In this document: positions 51,737-59,507 of the stretch, in pieces
How positions within the stretch are numbered: position 1 is the stretch's first letter
Layout: the number at the start of each line of letters is the position of its first letter
DNA from: Pseudalkalibacillus decolorationis
GTDB lineage: Bacteria; Bacillota; Bacilli; Bacillales; Fictibacillaceae
Reading direction: 5' to 3'
DNA length: 64,000 bases
NCBI RefSeq assembly: GCF_024609785.1
Contig: NZ_JANHJQ010000011.1
Location: 105,986 to 169,985, forward strand
Made by a program: the position numbers and the translations under genes
Notes under the pieces: model-generated
What the model was told of the DNA's origin: nothing
The model's input: only the letters and a program-made list of their open reading frames with translations
Database searches by the model: none

Positions 51737-52519
51737 ATGAAACATAAATGGCTGACTGTATTATCTTTTACACTAATCGTAGGGCTGTTAGCTGCCTGCG
51801 GGACAGGCACAGGGGAAGATAAAACTGAAACAGGAGAAAAGCGCGAAACACTCACAATCGGAACAGAGGCAACGTACCCGCCTTTCAGTTATCGGGATGC
51901 TGAATCAAATGAAATTACGGGTTATGACGTTGAAGTAGCACGTGAGGTCGGTAAAAGAATTGGTATGAAAGTAGAGTTTGTTCCTACAGAATGGAAGGGT
52001 ATGTTTTCTTCTCTTGATTCAAAACGATTTGATATGATTGCAAACCAGGTCGCGATTACAGATGAACGCAAAGAAAAATATAGCTTCTCAAACCCATATG
52101 CTATATCTGGTGGACAAGTCATCGTTCATGAAGAAAATACCGAAATTAAAGGTATTGATGACCTTAAAGGAAAAACAGTTGGTACAACACAAGGTAGTAA
52201 CTATGCGAAGGCTGCGGAAGAAGCGGGTGCGAAAATTAAATACTACAAAGGTATTGCACAAGTACTTGCGGATCTAAATGTCAAACGGATTGACGCAGCA
52301 TTAAATGATCGACTCTTTGTCCAACAAGAGTTGAAAGACTCAAACTACAAAGTCAAACCTGTTGGTGAACCTTTTAACAAAACGAAAATGGCATTTGCAT
52401 TCCGGAAGAATCAAGATGAGCTTATCGAGAAAGTAAACAATGCATTAAAAGAAATGAAAGAAGACGGTACAATTGCCGAACTTTCTCAAAAGTATTTTGG
52501 GGAAGATATAAGTGAATAA
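51737..52519 (+). CDS. Amino-acid ABC transporter substrate-binding lipoprotein
   Basis: A 260-residue family-3 solute-binding protein. The signal MKHKWLTVLSFTLIVGLLAAC ends in lipobox LAAC; TLTIGTEATYPPFSYRDAESNEITGYDVEVAREVGKRIGMKVEFVPTEWKG is the classic polar amino-acid receptor N-lobe; NQVAITDERKEKYSFSNPY and GKTVGTTQGSNYAK complete it. It resembles cystine/cysteine (TcyA-like) receptors but the ligand is not certain. Start at 51737 after AAGGAGGAATCCATA; codons upstream come from a repeat. Overlaps the permease gene by 8 bases. Confidence 0.9.
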   Translation: MKHKWLTVLSFTLIVGLLAACGTGTGEDKTETGEKRETLTIGTEATYPPFSYRDAESNEITGYDVEVAREVGKRIGMKVEFVPTEWKGMFSSLDSKRFDMIANQVAITDERKEKYSFSNPYAISGGQVIVHEENTEIKGIDDLKGKTVGTTQGSNYAKAAEEAGAKIKYYKGIAQVLADLNVKRIDAALNDRLFVQQELKDSNYKVKPVGEPFNKTKMAFAFRKNQDELIEKVNNALKEMKEDGTIAELSQKYFGEDISE

Positions 52520-53168
52520 CGAAACTCTTCAACTAATGATTAACTCCCTTCCGTTTTTGCTGGAGGGAGTTAAAGTTACTGTTTTCTTAAGTGTCATTGC
52601 TATCTTTGGTTCACTCCTGCTTGGGTTACTTATTGTTTTATTACGGATATCAAACTCGAGGATTTTATCGATGATTGCACGGTTTTATGTATCATTCTTT
52701 AGAGGAACTCCTCTGCTGACACAATTACTTATTTTATATTTCGGGCTTACTTGGCTTTATACCTTAACCGGAATTCAAGCTGCCATTATCGGCCTTATTC
52801 TTCATTTTAGCGCCTATATTTCGGAATCATATAGAGCTGCAATCCTCTCGATTTCAAAAGGACAGTGGGAAGCGTCGTATTCACTCGGGATGAATAAATG
52901 GCAAACATTAAAAGAAGTAATCCTTCCACAGGCGTGGAGACGAGCAATTCCACCTGTCTGGAACTCTCTAATTGACGTTGTTAAAGCTTCTTCTCTTGCT
53001 TCTGTCCTTGCTGTCCCAGAACTAACGGCACGAGCGGAGCAAATTGCTGCTTCTAATCTGGTTGTGTTTTGGATTTTCCTTGAGATTTTGTTTATGTATT
53101 GGGCATTAACCACATTATTAGGTTTGGTACAAACGTATCTAGAACGCAAACTTCGAGTGAGTTCTTAA
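52512..53168 (+). CDS. Amino-acid ABC transporter permease
   Basis: A 218-residue HisM/TcyB-type permease with about five membrane helices. The EAA loop for ATPase docking is EASYSLGMNKWQTLKEVILPQAWRRAIPP (about 117-145). YVSFFRGTPLLTQLLILYFGL (about 59-79) is typical of the family. Start GTG at 52512 lies inside the receptor gene with GGGGAAG upstream. The operon has no ATPase gene: the next gene is on the opposite strand, unlike the usual receptor-permease-ATPase trio, so it must borrow an ATPase or the locus has lost one. Confidence 0.9.
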   Translation: MNNETLQLMINSLPFLLEGVKVTVFLSVIAIFGSLLLGLLIVLLRISNSRILSMIARFYVSFFRGTPLLTQLLILYFGLTWLYTLTGIQAAIIGLILHFSAYISESYRAAILSISKGQWEASYSLGMNKWQTLKEVILPQAWRRAIPPVWNSLIDVVKASSLASVLAVPELTARAEQIAASNLVVFWIFLEILFMYWALTTLLGLVQTYLERKLRVSS

Positions 53169-53215
53169 AGGGTCGATAGCACATTTGCTGTTACCCTTTT
53201 TTTTCATAGGTTTCT

Positions 53216-53476
53216 TTAATTGCATTCATTTCTCCACTCATGGATTAACAACACATTTTCTGTGGTGCATTGCGAACAATAGAAAACATGAGGACATTGT
53301 TTTTCTTTTTCGTCCTCCGGATATCCGTCCTCTAATTTCATACCGTCGATTTCCAGGTAAGCGCTATAGTCATCATAATAGTCCATAACCCTTCCACTAT
53401 CCTCCATCTTACCAAGACAGCTTGGACAACGATATTGTGTTACGCTTAGCTGGTTACAAATAGGACACATTGACAT
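53216..53476 (-). CDS. Small protein with three CxxC zinc-binding pairs
   Basis: An 86-residue protein, not recognised. It has CPIC (4-7), CPSC (17-20) and CPH...CSQC (about 61-70), suggesting one or two zinc ribbons, separated by an acidic tyrosine-rich segment (DYYDDYSAYLEIDGMKLEDGYPEDEKE). A regulatory, RNA-binding or adaptor role is possible but not shown. AAAGGAGTTCATAAGA precedes the ATG. Convergent with the permease gene. Confidence 0.65.
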   Translation of the reverse strand: MSMCPICNQLSVTQYRCPSCLGKMEDSGRVMDYYDDYSAYLEIDGMKLEDGYPEDEKEKQCPHVFYCSQCTTENVLLIHEWRNECN

Positions 53477-53505
53477 TTCTTATGAACTCCTTTTCTATTT
53501 GATAT

Positions 53506-53550
53506 AAAGAAAACTTGGCTAGCGCTGGCGATCGTCTTAGTTGGCATTTA
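53506..53550 (+). repeat. Partial family B repeat
   Basis: AAAGAAAACTTGGCTAGCGCTGGCGATCG...CTTAGTTGGC: a B copy missing the middle and the 3' hairpin. A strongly degenerate A copy (GAAAGCGCCCC...TGGAGGCTGTCGG) follows at about 53568-53641. Confidence 0.7.
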
Positions 53551-53657
53551 CAACTTAAGAAATGCGAAAGCGCCCCAGATGCCATGCAGTTCACTTGGAT
53601 GGCTATCATGGAGGCTGTCGGAAGTTATAGTTGTTTAACGTGTTTTGAAAATTAGAT

Positions 53658-53749
53658 AAAGAAAACTTGGCTAGCGCCAAGCCTTAGCGCAGGCGATCGC
53701 CTTAGTTGCGCTTATACTATAGAAAGTATTTTTATACTTTCTTAATGTG
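53658..53749 (+). repeat. Family B repeat
   Basis: Full copy nearly identical to 4655-4747, ending TTAATGTG instead of TTAACGTG. Confidence 0.9.
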
Positions 53750-53755
53750 TGGAAA

Positions 53756-53780
53756 AAGAGGTGGACAGAATCCACCCCTT
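53756..53780 (-). terminator. Terminator of the SASP gene
   Basis: On the minus strand GGGGTGGA-TTCTG-TCCACCTC followed by TTTTTCC. It lies about 20 bases after the SASP stop. Confidence 0.8.
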
Positions 53781-53799
53781 CAAAGCCAAAATATAATGG

Positions 53800-53994
53800 T
53801 TATCTTCCACCAAGTCCTTGTTGAGCCATTTGAACTAGACGCTTAGTGATTTCTCCACCAACTGAACCGTTAGCACGAGAAGTAGTGTCTGCTCCAAGTT
53901 GTACTCCAAATTCAGAAGCGATTTCAGTTTTCATTTGGTCAAGTGCTTGTTGAGCGCCAGGTACTACTAATTGATTGCTGTTATTTTGAGCCAT
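53800..53994 (-). CDS. Alpha/beta-type small acid-soluble spore protein
   Basis: A 64-residue [65 protein letters not shown] is the germination-protease cleavage site, and [12 protein letters not shown] is the second conserved DNA-contact segment. It coats forespore DNA and protects it from damage. GGAGGAGGTGAGATTA places the start at 53994; the open frame continues 13 codons upstream. A sigma-G-type promoter at 54021-54050 fits forespore expression. It is one of the ssp paralogues; which one cannot be told. Confidence 0.95.
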   Translation of the reverse strand: MAQNNSNQLVVPGAQQALDQMKTEIASEFGVQLGADTTSRANGSVGGEITKRLVQMAQQGLGGR

Positions 53995-54020
53995 TAATCT
54001 CACCTCCTCCTTGGTAAGCA

Positions 54021-54050
54021 TAGTTTGTGTCATTCAAAACGGGTTATACA
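54021..54050 (-). promoter_or_regulatory. Sigma-G-type forespore promoter for the SASP gene
   Basis: On the minus strand TGTATA (54050-54045), 17 bases, CAAACTA (54027-54021). The sigma-G consensus is about TGAATA-N17-18-CATACTA, so 5 of 6 and 6 of 7 match. SASP genes are classic sigma-G targets. Confidence 0.65.
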
Positions 54051-54075
54051 TAAAAAGTTTGGAAATTCTTTCTAA

Positions 54076-54228
54076 GAAAAGCGCAAGCGCCCTGCTTAGC
54101 CACGAAGGTCACTGGAAGACCGACGAGGAGGCTGTTGCCGCCGCAGGAGGCCTGAAGTGATCCAAGTGGTTGGGCGCTGAAGCTGGACATTACATCCATG
54201 CCGCAAACTTTTATACTTTCTTAACGTG
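54076..54228 (+). repeat. Family A repeat, plain subtype
   Basis: A nearly canonical full copy: GAAAAGCGCAAGCGCCC...GTTGCCGCCGCAGGAGGCC...GGGCGCTGAAGCTGGACAT...CTTTTATACTTTCTTAACGTG. Confidence 0.92.
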
Positions 54229-54237
54229 AAAGAAAAA

Positions 54238-54268
54238 AGAGGCTAACCGATTGATTGGGTTAGCCTCC
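54238..54268 (-). terminator. Terminator of the potassium channel gene
   Basis: AGAGGCTAACC and GGGTTAGCCTC(C), about 10 bp, with loop GATTGATT. Just after the ktr gene stop on the minus strand. Confidence 0.75.
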
Positions 54269-54276
54269 TTACAAAC

Positions 54277-55623
54277 TTATCCGATAATGACTTGTTCTTT
54301 TGGATAATGGTATTTTTCTTTTACAATATTCCCTCGAATTAAGAATAGGAATGATAAGATTCCAACACGTCCTATAAACATCAGCATGATAATAATAACC
54401 TTGCCAATAGTCGAAAGCTCTGAGGTTATTCCCATTGATAGACCAGATGTTCCGAAAGCTGATGTAACCTCAAAAACAATCGCGACCAATGTAGCGGACT
54501 CCGTAATCATTAGTGTTATAACTGAGACACCACATAACATTATGGCAACACTGATTACTACAAAAGCCTTATGAATATCCTCTGCTAAAAGTTCACGCTT
54601 AAAAATTTTAATTGTTTGGTTCCCTTTTGCGAATGAAAGAATTGCGAGAATCACAATCGCAAACGTAGTCGTTCGAATCCCTCCACCAACAGAGCTTGGA
54701 GAGGCACCGATAAACATCATAGCACTCATAACCAACTGAGTCGGTTCAGTAAATAAGTTCATATCCATTGTTGCTAGCCCACCACTTCTTGTTGAGACCG
54801 ACTGAAATAAAGCGTAGAACAATGCTTCATGCCACTTTTTCCCTGCAAAAAAGAACTTGTATTCTAATACAATAATAAGAAATGTTCCAACTACAACAAG
54901 CAAGAAAAATGTGAGAGTAGTTAGTTTTGTAAAAAGCGAAAATTGATACTTTCCTTTCTTCGATGTAATATATTCCTTTAATTCAATTAAAACCGGAAAT
55001 CCAATTGCACCTAAAATTAAGAGGATAATATTTATAAATTGCACAAAATAATCATTTGCAAAGGGTATAAGCGATTGACCGGTGATATCAAACCCCGCAT
55101 TTGTCGTTGCACTTACCGAAGCAAAGAAACCATGCATAAATGCTTCCTGCCAAGTTGGGAAGTAATTAAGGAAATACACTCCCAATACAAGTGCACCAAT
55201 CAATTCAATTACTAAGATTAATACTAATATTTCACGCATCAAATTGACTAAACCCTGCAAGGTTGAACGGTTTTGGTCCGTCATAATTAATTGGCGTTCA
55301 CGCAATCCGATTTTCTTACCAGTGATCAACCAAATAAATGTACCTAATGTCATAACTCCTATCCCGCCAAACTGTAAAACAAAGGCAAGAATAAAATAGC
55401 CGATTTCATTAAACGTTTCAGCCGTTGAAATAACTGATAATCCTGTAACACTTATTGCACTAACGGCTGTGAATAACGCATCTATAAATGACCATTGAAC
55501 ACCATCCCTGTGTGCAAAAGGCAAACTTAATAGCGATGTCGCCATAATGACAGCTCCAAGGTAATACAAAACGATTAATTGGACAGATGTAAGCCTTGAT
55601 TTTCGGAAACTTTTTTTCTGCAT
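54277..55623 (-). CDS. Ktr/Trk-type potassium uptake membrane subunit (KtrB/KtrD)
   Basis: A 448-residue channel-like subunit with four membrane-pore-membrane repeats; selectivity-filter strands are SAISVTGLSV (about 54-63), SATTNAGFD (about 171-179), STRSGGLAT (about 282-290) and TSAFGTSGLSMG (about 392-403). Each P-loop keeps its glycine. Length fits KtrD (449) or KtrB (445) of B. subtilis. It needs a cytoplasmic KtrA/C partner, which is not adjacent, consistent with ktrD being unlinked to ktrC in B. subtilis. RBS GGTTG is weak. Confidence 0.88.
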   Translation of the reverse strand: MQKKSFRKSRLTSVQLIVLYYLGAVIMATSLLSLPFAHRDGVQWSFIDALFTAVSAISVTGLSVISTAETFNEIGYFILAFVLQFGGIGVMTLGTFIWLITGKKIGLRERQLIMTDQNRSTLQGLVNLMREILVLILVIELIGALVLGVYFLNYFPTWQEAFMHGFFASVSATTNAGFDITGQSLIPFANDYFVQFINIILLILGAIGFPVLIELKEYITSKKGKYQFSLFTKLTTLTFFLLVVVGTFLIIVLEYKFFFAGKKWHEALFYALFQSVSTRSGGLATMDMNLFTEPTQLVMSAMMFIGASPSSVGGGIRTTTFAIVILAILSFAKGNQTIKIFKRELLAEDIHKAFVVISVAIMLCGVSVITLMITESATLVAIVFEVTSAFGTSGLSMGITSELSTIGKVIIIMLMFIGRVGILSFLFLIRGNIVKEKYHYPKEQVIIG

Positions 55624-55726
55624 CAGTTAACAACCTTTTATTAGTTTTTACTCATAATGAATCTATAGTACCGAACTTTTGTATATGTGAAAACCCTTTT
55701 GTAAAAAACAACTAGTAATGCGTGTT

Positions 55727-55817
55727 AAAGAAAACTTGGCAAAGCCAAGCCTTTGGCGCCGGCTGAGCCTTAGTTGCGCTTATACTATAGAAAGTATTTT
55801 TATACTTTCTTAACGTG
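55727..55817 (+). repeat. Family B repeat
   Basis: AAAGAAAACTTGGCAAAGCC... GCCGGCTGAGCCTTAGTTGCGC ... GAAAGTAT/ATACTTTC ... TTAACGTG; the same sub-variant as 10635-10724. Confidence 0.9.
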
Positions 55818-55898
55818 TTAAAAAGGCGGACACAACCTCTATTAATGTTAGTCTCTCCCCCATACGGATAAATAATATTGTATTCATTCAACATTTGC

Positions 55899-55927
55899 TT
55901 AACACGTCCTTAATAAAACAGTATAAT
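55899..55927 (+). promoter_or_regulatory. Sigma-A promoter for the phosphatidylserine decarboxylase gene
   Basis: TTAACA (55899-55904), exactly 17 bases, TATAAT (55922-55927). Start expected near 55934, about 70 bases before the ATG. Confidence 0.68.
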
Positions 55928-56005
55928 GTTGGTATTCATAAATACAATTTTCGTAAATACTAATAGCAACATGAAATGAACTTAACCTCTTTTAAGGAGT
56001 TTTAA

Positions 56006-56878
56006 ATGAAATACATTACTGGTAGGTTCTTAAGCTGTTTACCACAGCATCACGTTTCATCCCTAACCGGAAGAATTACAAGGACAAGATTAAGCAAATT
56101 AGCAATAAAACCATATGCTAAATATTATAAAATCGATCTCGCTTCCATAGAAAAACCTATGAAGGAATTTAGGAGTTTGAACCATTTCTTCACGCGAAAA
56201 TTAAAACCTGAATCGCGTCCCATTGACAATAAAGACCATTCCATTATCAGCCCTTCAGATGGAATGATTACACAAACCGGGGCTGTACAAGATGGATCTT
56301 TAATCCAAGCAAAAGGGGTTACTTATTCTGTTGAGGGTTTGCTCGCTAACTCAGAAAAAGCAGAAACATACCAAAATGGATCCTTCATGACTATCTATCT
56401 AAGCCCTAGGGATTATCATCGTGTTCATGCGCCTATCAGTGGCAACGTAACCGAGTTTTCATACATTCCTGGACGTCTGTACCCAGTTAATCGTTTAGGC
56501 GTTCAATCCATCAACGAACTTTATGCAAAAAACGAACGTCTCATAACGTATATGAATACTGCAGCAGGGAACGTAGCTATTGTTAAAGTTGGTGCATTTA
56601 TTGTCGGGAGTGTACAGGTTGCCTACAAAGAGCAGGTTCAACGACTGCATAAAGGATGTTTCATCAATCAAAAACTCAAAAGCCTCCCCTATTTTAACAA
56701 AGGTGAAGAAATCGGACATTTTGAGTTTGGGTCTACTGTAATCGTCTTATTTGAACGTAACTTACTGCAGATGGACGAAACAATCTCCCTTGGGCAATTC
56801 ATTAAAATGGGGCAACGTATCGGCTACTCAGTAGGAGCATCGACCGATAAACAAGCTAGATTAGCCGTTCTTAGGTAG
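56006..56878 (+). CDS. psd: Phosphatidylserine decarboxylase proenzyme
   Basis: A 290-residue pyruvoyl-dependent enzyme making phosphatidylethanolamine at the membrane. FRSLNHFFTRKLKPESRP (about 52-69), SPSDGMI (about 83-89), the active-site histidine region SPRDYHRVHAPISG (about 133-146) and the self-cleavage site in FEFGSTVIVLFE (Gly-Ser, about 246-257) are all present. Cleavage at this Gly-Ser yields the pyruvoyl prosthetic group. The ATG follows TTAAGGAGTTTTAA. Phosphatidylserine synthase is not in the window, so this is a solo gene. Somewhat longer than B. subtilis Psd (263). Confidence 0.93.
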   Translation: MKYITGRFLSCLPQHHVSSLTGRITRTRLSKLAIKPYAKYYKIDLASIEKPMKEFRSLNHFFTRKLKPESRPIDNKDHSIISPSDGMITQTGAVQDGSLIQAKGVTYSVEGLLANSEKAETYQNGSFMTIYLSPRDYHRVHAPISGNVTEFSYIPGRLYPVNRLGVQSINELYAKNERLITYMNTAAGNVAIVKVGAFIVGSVQVAYKEQVQRLHKGCFINQKLKSLPYFNKGEEIGHFEFGSTVIVLFERNLLQMDETISLGQFIKMGQRIGYSVGASTDKQARLAVLR

Positions 56879-56945
56879 ACAAATTGGGTTAGCATCAACC
56901 TTTAACCCCAGAAGGTAACTTTATTGGAGAAAGGTCGGAACAACC

Positions 56946-57868
56946 ATGCCAAACGTTTGGACACATATTCATTTTGGCGAGAAGCTCTTGGAAAAAACCG
57001 GAATTATAGGGCTTGACCATGAAACAGGTCCTTATTTCCGTTTCGGAACCCAAGGGCCAGATCCATTTTTTTATCATAATTTTTGGCCATGGAAATCGAC
57101 ACCAGTTGCAAAAGTAGGAGATCGAATCCTCACGAACAATGTGGGCCATTTTTAATGAAGTTGATCCAATATACGACAGCTCGTTTAAATGATCGCAAGT
57201 TAGTTGCCTTTACTACGGGGTTCCTTACACACCACATACTAGATCGGAATGCACATCCATACATCATATTCCGATCAGGGAATGAAGGCAACCGCCATCA
57301 AAAACTTGAAATCATTATCGATACATTATTAATGAAGAAATTTCGCGGTATCGAAACCTGGAATACACCTGTCTATAAGCAGCTTGATATCGGCAGTCAA
57401 CTAGACACATCTGTAGAAGCAATGCTAGCAGAGGCGATTCAAACTTTCTTCCCGGACCTTCACAAAGAGCTTCCAATCAATTATATCGAACGATCTTATA
57501 ACCATATGCAGCTAGCACTCAAAATTTTATATGATCCACTAGGCTGGAAAAGGAAACTCTTGAAAGAACGAGTCGATCCATTTTCTTATCAGAAAGACAT
57601 TGGAAGTGGCGATTACTTAAATGAATCAAACTCCCGTTGGTCACACCCTGCTCAAGTAGATGAGCACTCTGAGCAGACCTTTTTTGATTTACTTGAACAA
57701 GCCGAACAAGAAGGTATTAAGGTTTTATCAGTGCTTGGAGCCTATTGGTTTGAAGACTCGGCTGATGCAATTGATCAACTCGAACAAAAAATTGGCAACA
57801 TATCCTACGACACTGGCAAAGACTGTACACTAGCTATAGAATGTATAAACTTTGAACCAATCTTATAA
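56946..57868 (+). pseudogene. Zinc-dependent phospholipase C family protein, frameshifted
   Basis: Two overlapping frames together make one protein. The first (56946-57155) gives PNVWTHIHFGEKLLEKTGI ... TQGPDPFFYHNFWPWKS ... VGDRI; the second, in the +2 frame from about 57130, gives HEQCGPFLMKLIQYTTARL ... FLTHHILDRNAHPYI ... and runs to 57868. Both contain the expected zinc-ligand histidines and aspartates (THIHFGE, GPDPFFYH, THHILDRNAHPY). The break is around ATCCTCACGAA (57125-57135): one base missing or two extra. It may be a real mutation, a sequencing error, or recoding. GAAAGGTCGG precedes the ATG. Family function is lipid or phosphoester hydrolysis, substrate unknown. Confidence 0.78.
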
Positions 57869-57880
57869 TCACAAAATACC

Positions 57881-57930
57881 AATCAGAGAGTGAGACACTC
57901 ATAACGGAGAGTCGACTCTCTGATTTTTTT
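57881..57930 (+). terminator. Terminator after the phospholipase gene
   Basis: AATCAGAGAGT and ACTCTCTGATT, 11-bp stem with an internal GACTCTC-like stem, followed by TTTTTT. Confidence 0.85.
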
Positions 57931-57946
57931 ACACGTTAATTACGTG

Positions 57947-59233
57947 TTACATTGGGATCTCACCATTTACAACCTTACTACCTGCCTCTTTTTTCCCCTG
58001 CTCGATATCCACTTTGCTCAATAGGAAAATCCCGATAAGGAAGAAGATGACGAGTGAGAAAATTCCCAGTCTGCTTGAACCTGTCAATTGTCCAACAAGT
58101 CCGAACACAAATGGTCCGAATATGGCTGAAAACTTTGCCGATATTCCATAAAAGCCAAAAAATTCAGCATGCCGGTTATCTGGAACCATACTTCCAAAAA
58201 TTGAACGACTAAGTGCCTGGGCACCGCCTTGAACAAGTCCGACTAGTATGGCTAACGCGTAAAAATGTGCCGCTGTTTCCATAAAGTAACCGAGTAACAC
58301 AATAAGAACATAAGTCCATAGTGCAATATACAATGCTCTTTTCGCCTGTATTCGTCTTGCAAGGTAACCGAACAAAAATGCAAATGGAATGCCGACAAAC
58401 TGCGTAATTAGAAGCGCAGCAATTAAGTCCGTTGTACCAATCCCAATGTCTCTACCGTAAATTGTCGCCATTTTTATAATAGTTGAAATCCCATCGTTAA
58501 ATAACCAGAATGCAATCAGGAATAACAATAGCTGTTTGTACTGGTGAATTTCTTTAAATGTTTTTCTTAGACGGTTAAAACCAATACTTACATAAGAGCC
58601 TTCCATCTTCGGCTGTTCATGCTTTTTTTCTTTTATATTTTTGAACATTGGTATTGAGAAGATAAACCACCAGATCCCCACACTCGCAAAAGAGATCTGT
58701 GATGCAACCCCTGCATTTGGGAGGAAAAATACGCTCGGGAACATAATCATCGCGAGATTAATAAGTAACAGCACGCCCCCTCCAAGGTAACCAAATGCAT
58801 AGCCTCTAGCTGAAACTCTATCAATATCATCTCGCTGCGCTACTTCAGGCAGGAATCCATCATAAAAAACATTTCCACCCGAAAATCCAATTGTACCGAA
58901 GATTAACAAAAGTGATGCGAGAATGTAATCCCCTTCACCAACAAATGCCAGTAGTACACTCGCAACCATGCCCATATAAGCAAAGAATCGTAAAAATTTC
59001 ATCTTCGAACTAGAATAATCTGCAATTGCACCTAGGATTGGTGCTAAAAGAGCCACGATAAGTACTGCAATCGATTGTGAATATCCCCAAAAAGCGGTTG
59101 CTGTTGTGCTATCCAAGTTTTTTGCAGCTACATCAAAATAATAAATAGGAAGAACAGCTGCCATGATGGTTGTTGCAAAAGCCGAACTTGCCCAATCATA
59201 CATCGACCATGAATAAATTTCTTTACGTTTCAA
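57947..59233 (-). CDS. MFS transporter, UMF1/Atg22-like family
   Basis: A 428-residue major facilitator with about 12 helices. The N-terminus MKRKEIYSWSMYDWASSAFATTIMAAVLP is the hallmark of the UMF1 family (related to yeast Atg22 amino-acid effluxers), and PILGAIADYSSSKMKFL is its motif-A equivalent. ALSRSIFGSMVPDNRHAEFFGFYGIS (about 340-365) is also typical. Substrate unknown in bacteria. Start ATG at 59233 with GGGGGTGTTGATTTTTG upstream. Confidence 0.85.
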   Translation of the reverse strand: MKRKEIYSWSMYDWASSAFATTIMAAVLPIYYFDVAAKNLDSTTATAFWGYSQSIAVLIVALLAPILGAIADYSSSKMKFLRFFAYMGMVASVLLAFVGEGDYILASLLLIFGTIGFSGGNVFYDGFLPEVAQRDDIDRVSARGYAFGYLGGGVLLLINLAMIMFPSVFFLPNAGVASQISFASVGIWWFIFSIPMFKNIKEKKHEQPKMEGSYVSIGFNRLRKTFKEIHQYKQLLLFLIAFWLFNDGISTIIKMATIYGRDIGIGTTDLIAALLITQFVGIPFAFLFGYLARRIQAKRALYIALWTYVLIVLLGYFMETAAHFYALAILVGLVQGGAQALSRSIFGSMVPDNRHAEFFGFYGISAKFSAIFGPFVFGLVGQLTGSSRLGIFSLVIFFLIGIFLLSKVDIEQGKKEAGSKVVNGEIPM

Positions 59234-59438
59234 AAATCAACACCCCCCATTTCTTGCCTCTATAACCTACTTCCCATAGTACCATTGTATGTCCTTTTGT
59301 AGGTTTTCAGTTTATCTATCTAATTCTATTTTTGATTCCGGTTAACCTTTTTCTATTAGTTTTAAAATTTTGGTTAAAAATTTTATAAACCACATTATTT
59401 CTTTAGCAAAATTTTATACTTTCTTAACGTGAAATCAA

Positions 59439-59488
59439 AAGGGCTAACCCTAGAGGAACAAATGAATGTCCTTCTGGGTCAGCCCCTT
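59439..59488 (-). terminator. Terminator downstream of bmrD
   Basis: AAGGGCTAACCC pairs with GGGTCAGCCCCTT around an inner AGAGGAACA/TGTCCTTCT-type stem. It follows bmrD on the minus strand. A fragment of the family A/B 3' end (ATTTTATACTTTCTTAACGTG) lies at 59410-59430. Confidence 0.75.
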
Positions 59489-59507
59489 AGTCCTCTAATA
59501 TATTCAA

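Noticed and set aside
55624..55726. Possible c-di-AMP riboswitch upstream of the potassium channel gene
   Set aside because: Such riboswitches control some ktr genes, but the space before a family B repeat is only about 100 bases and I cannot find the conserved core.
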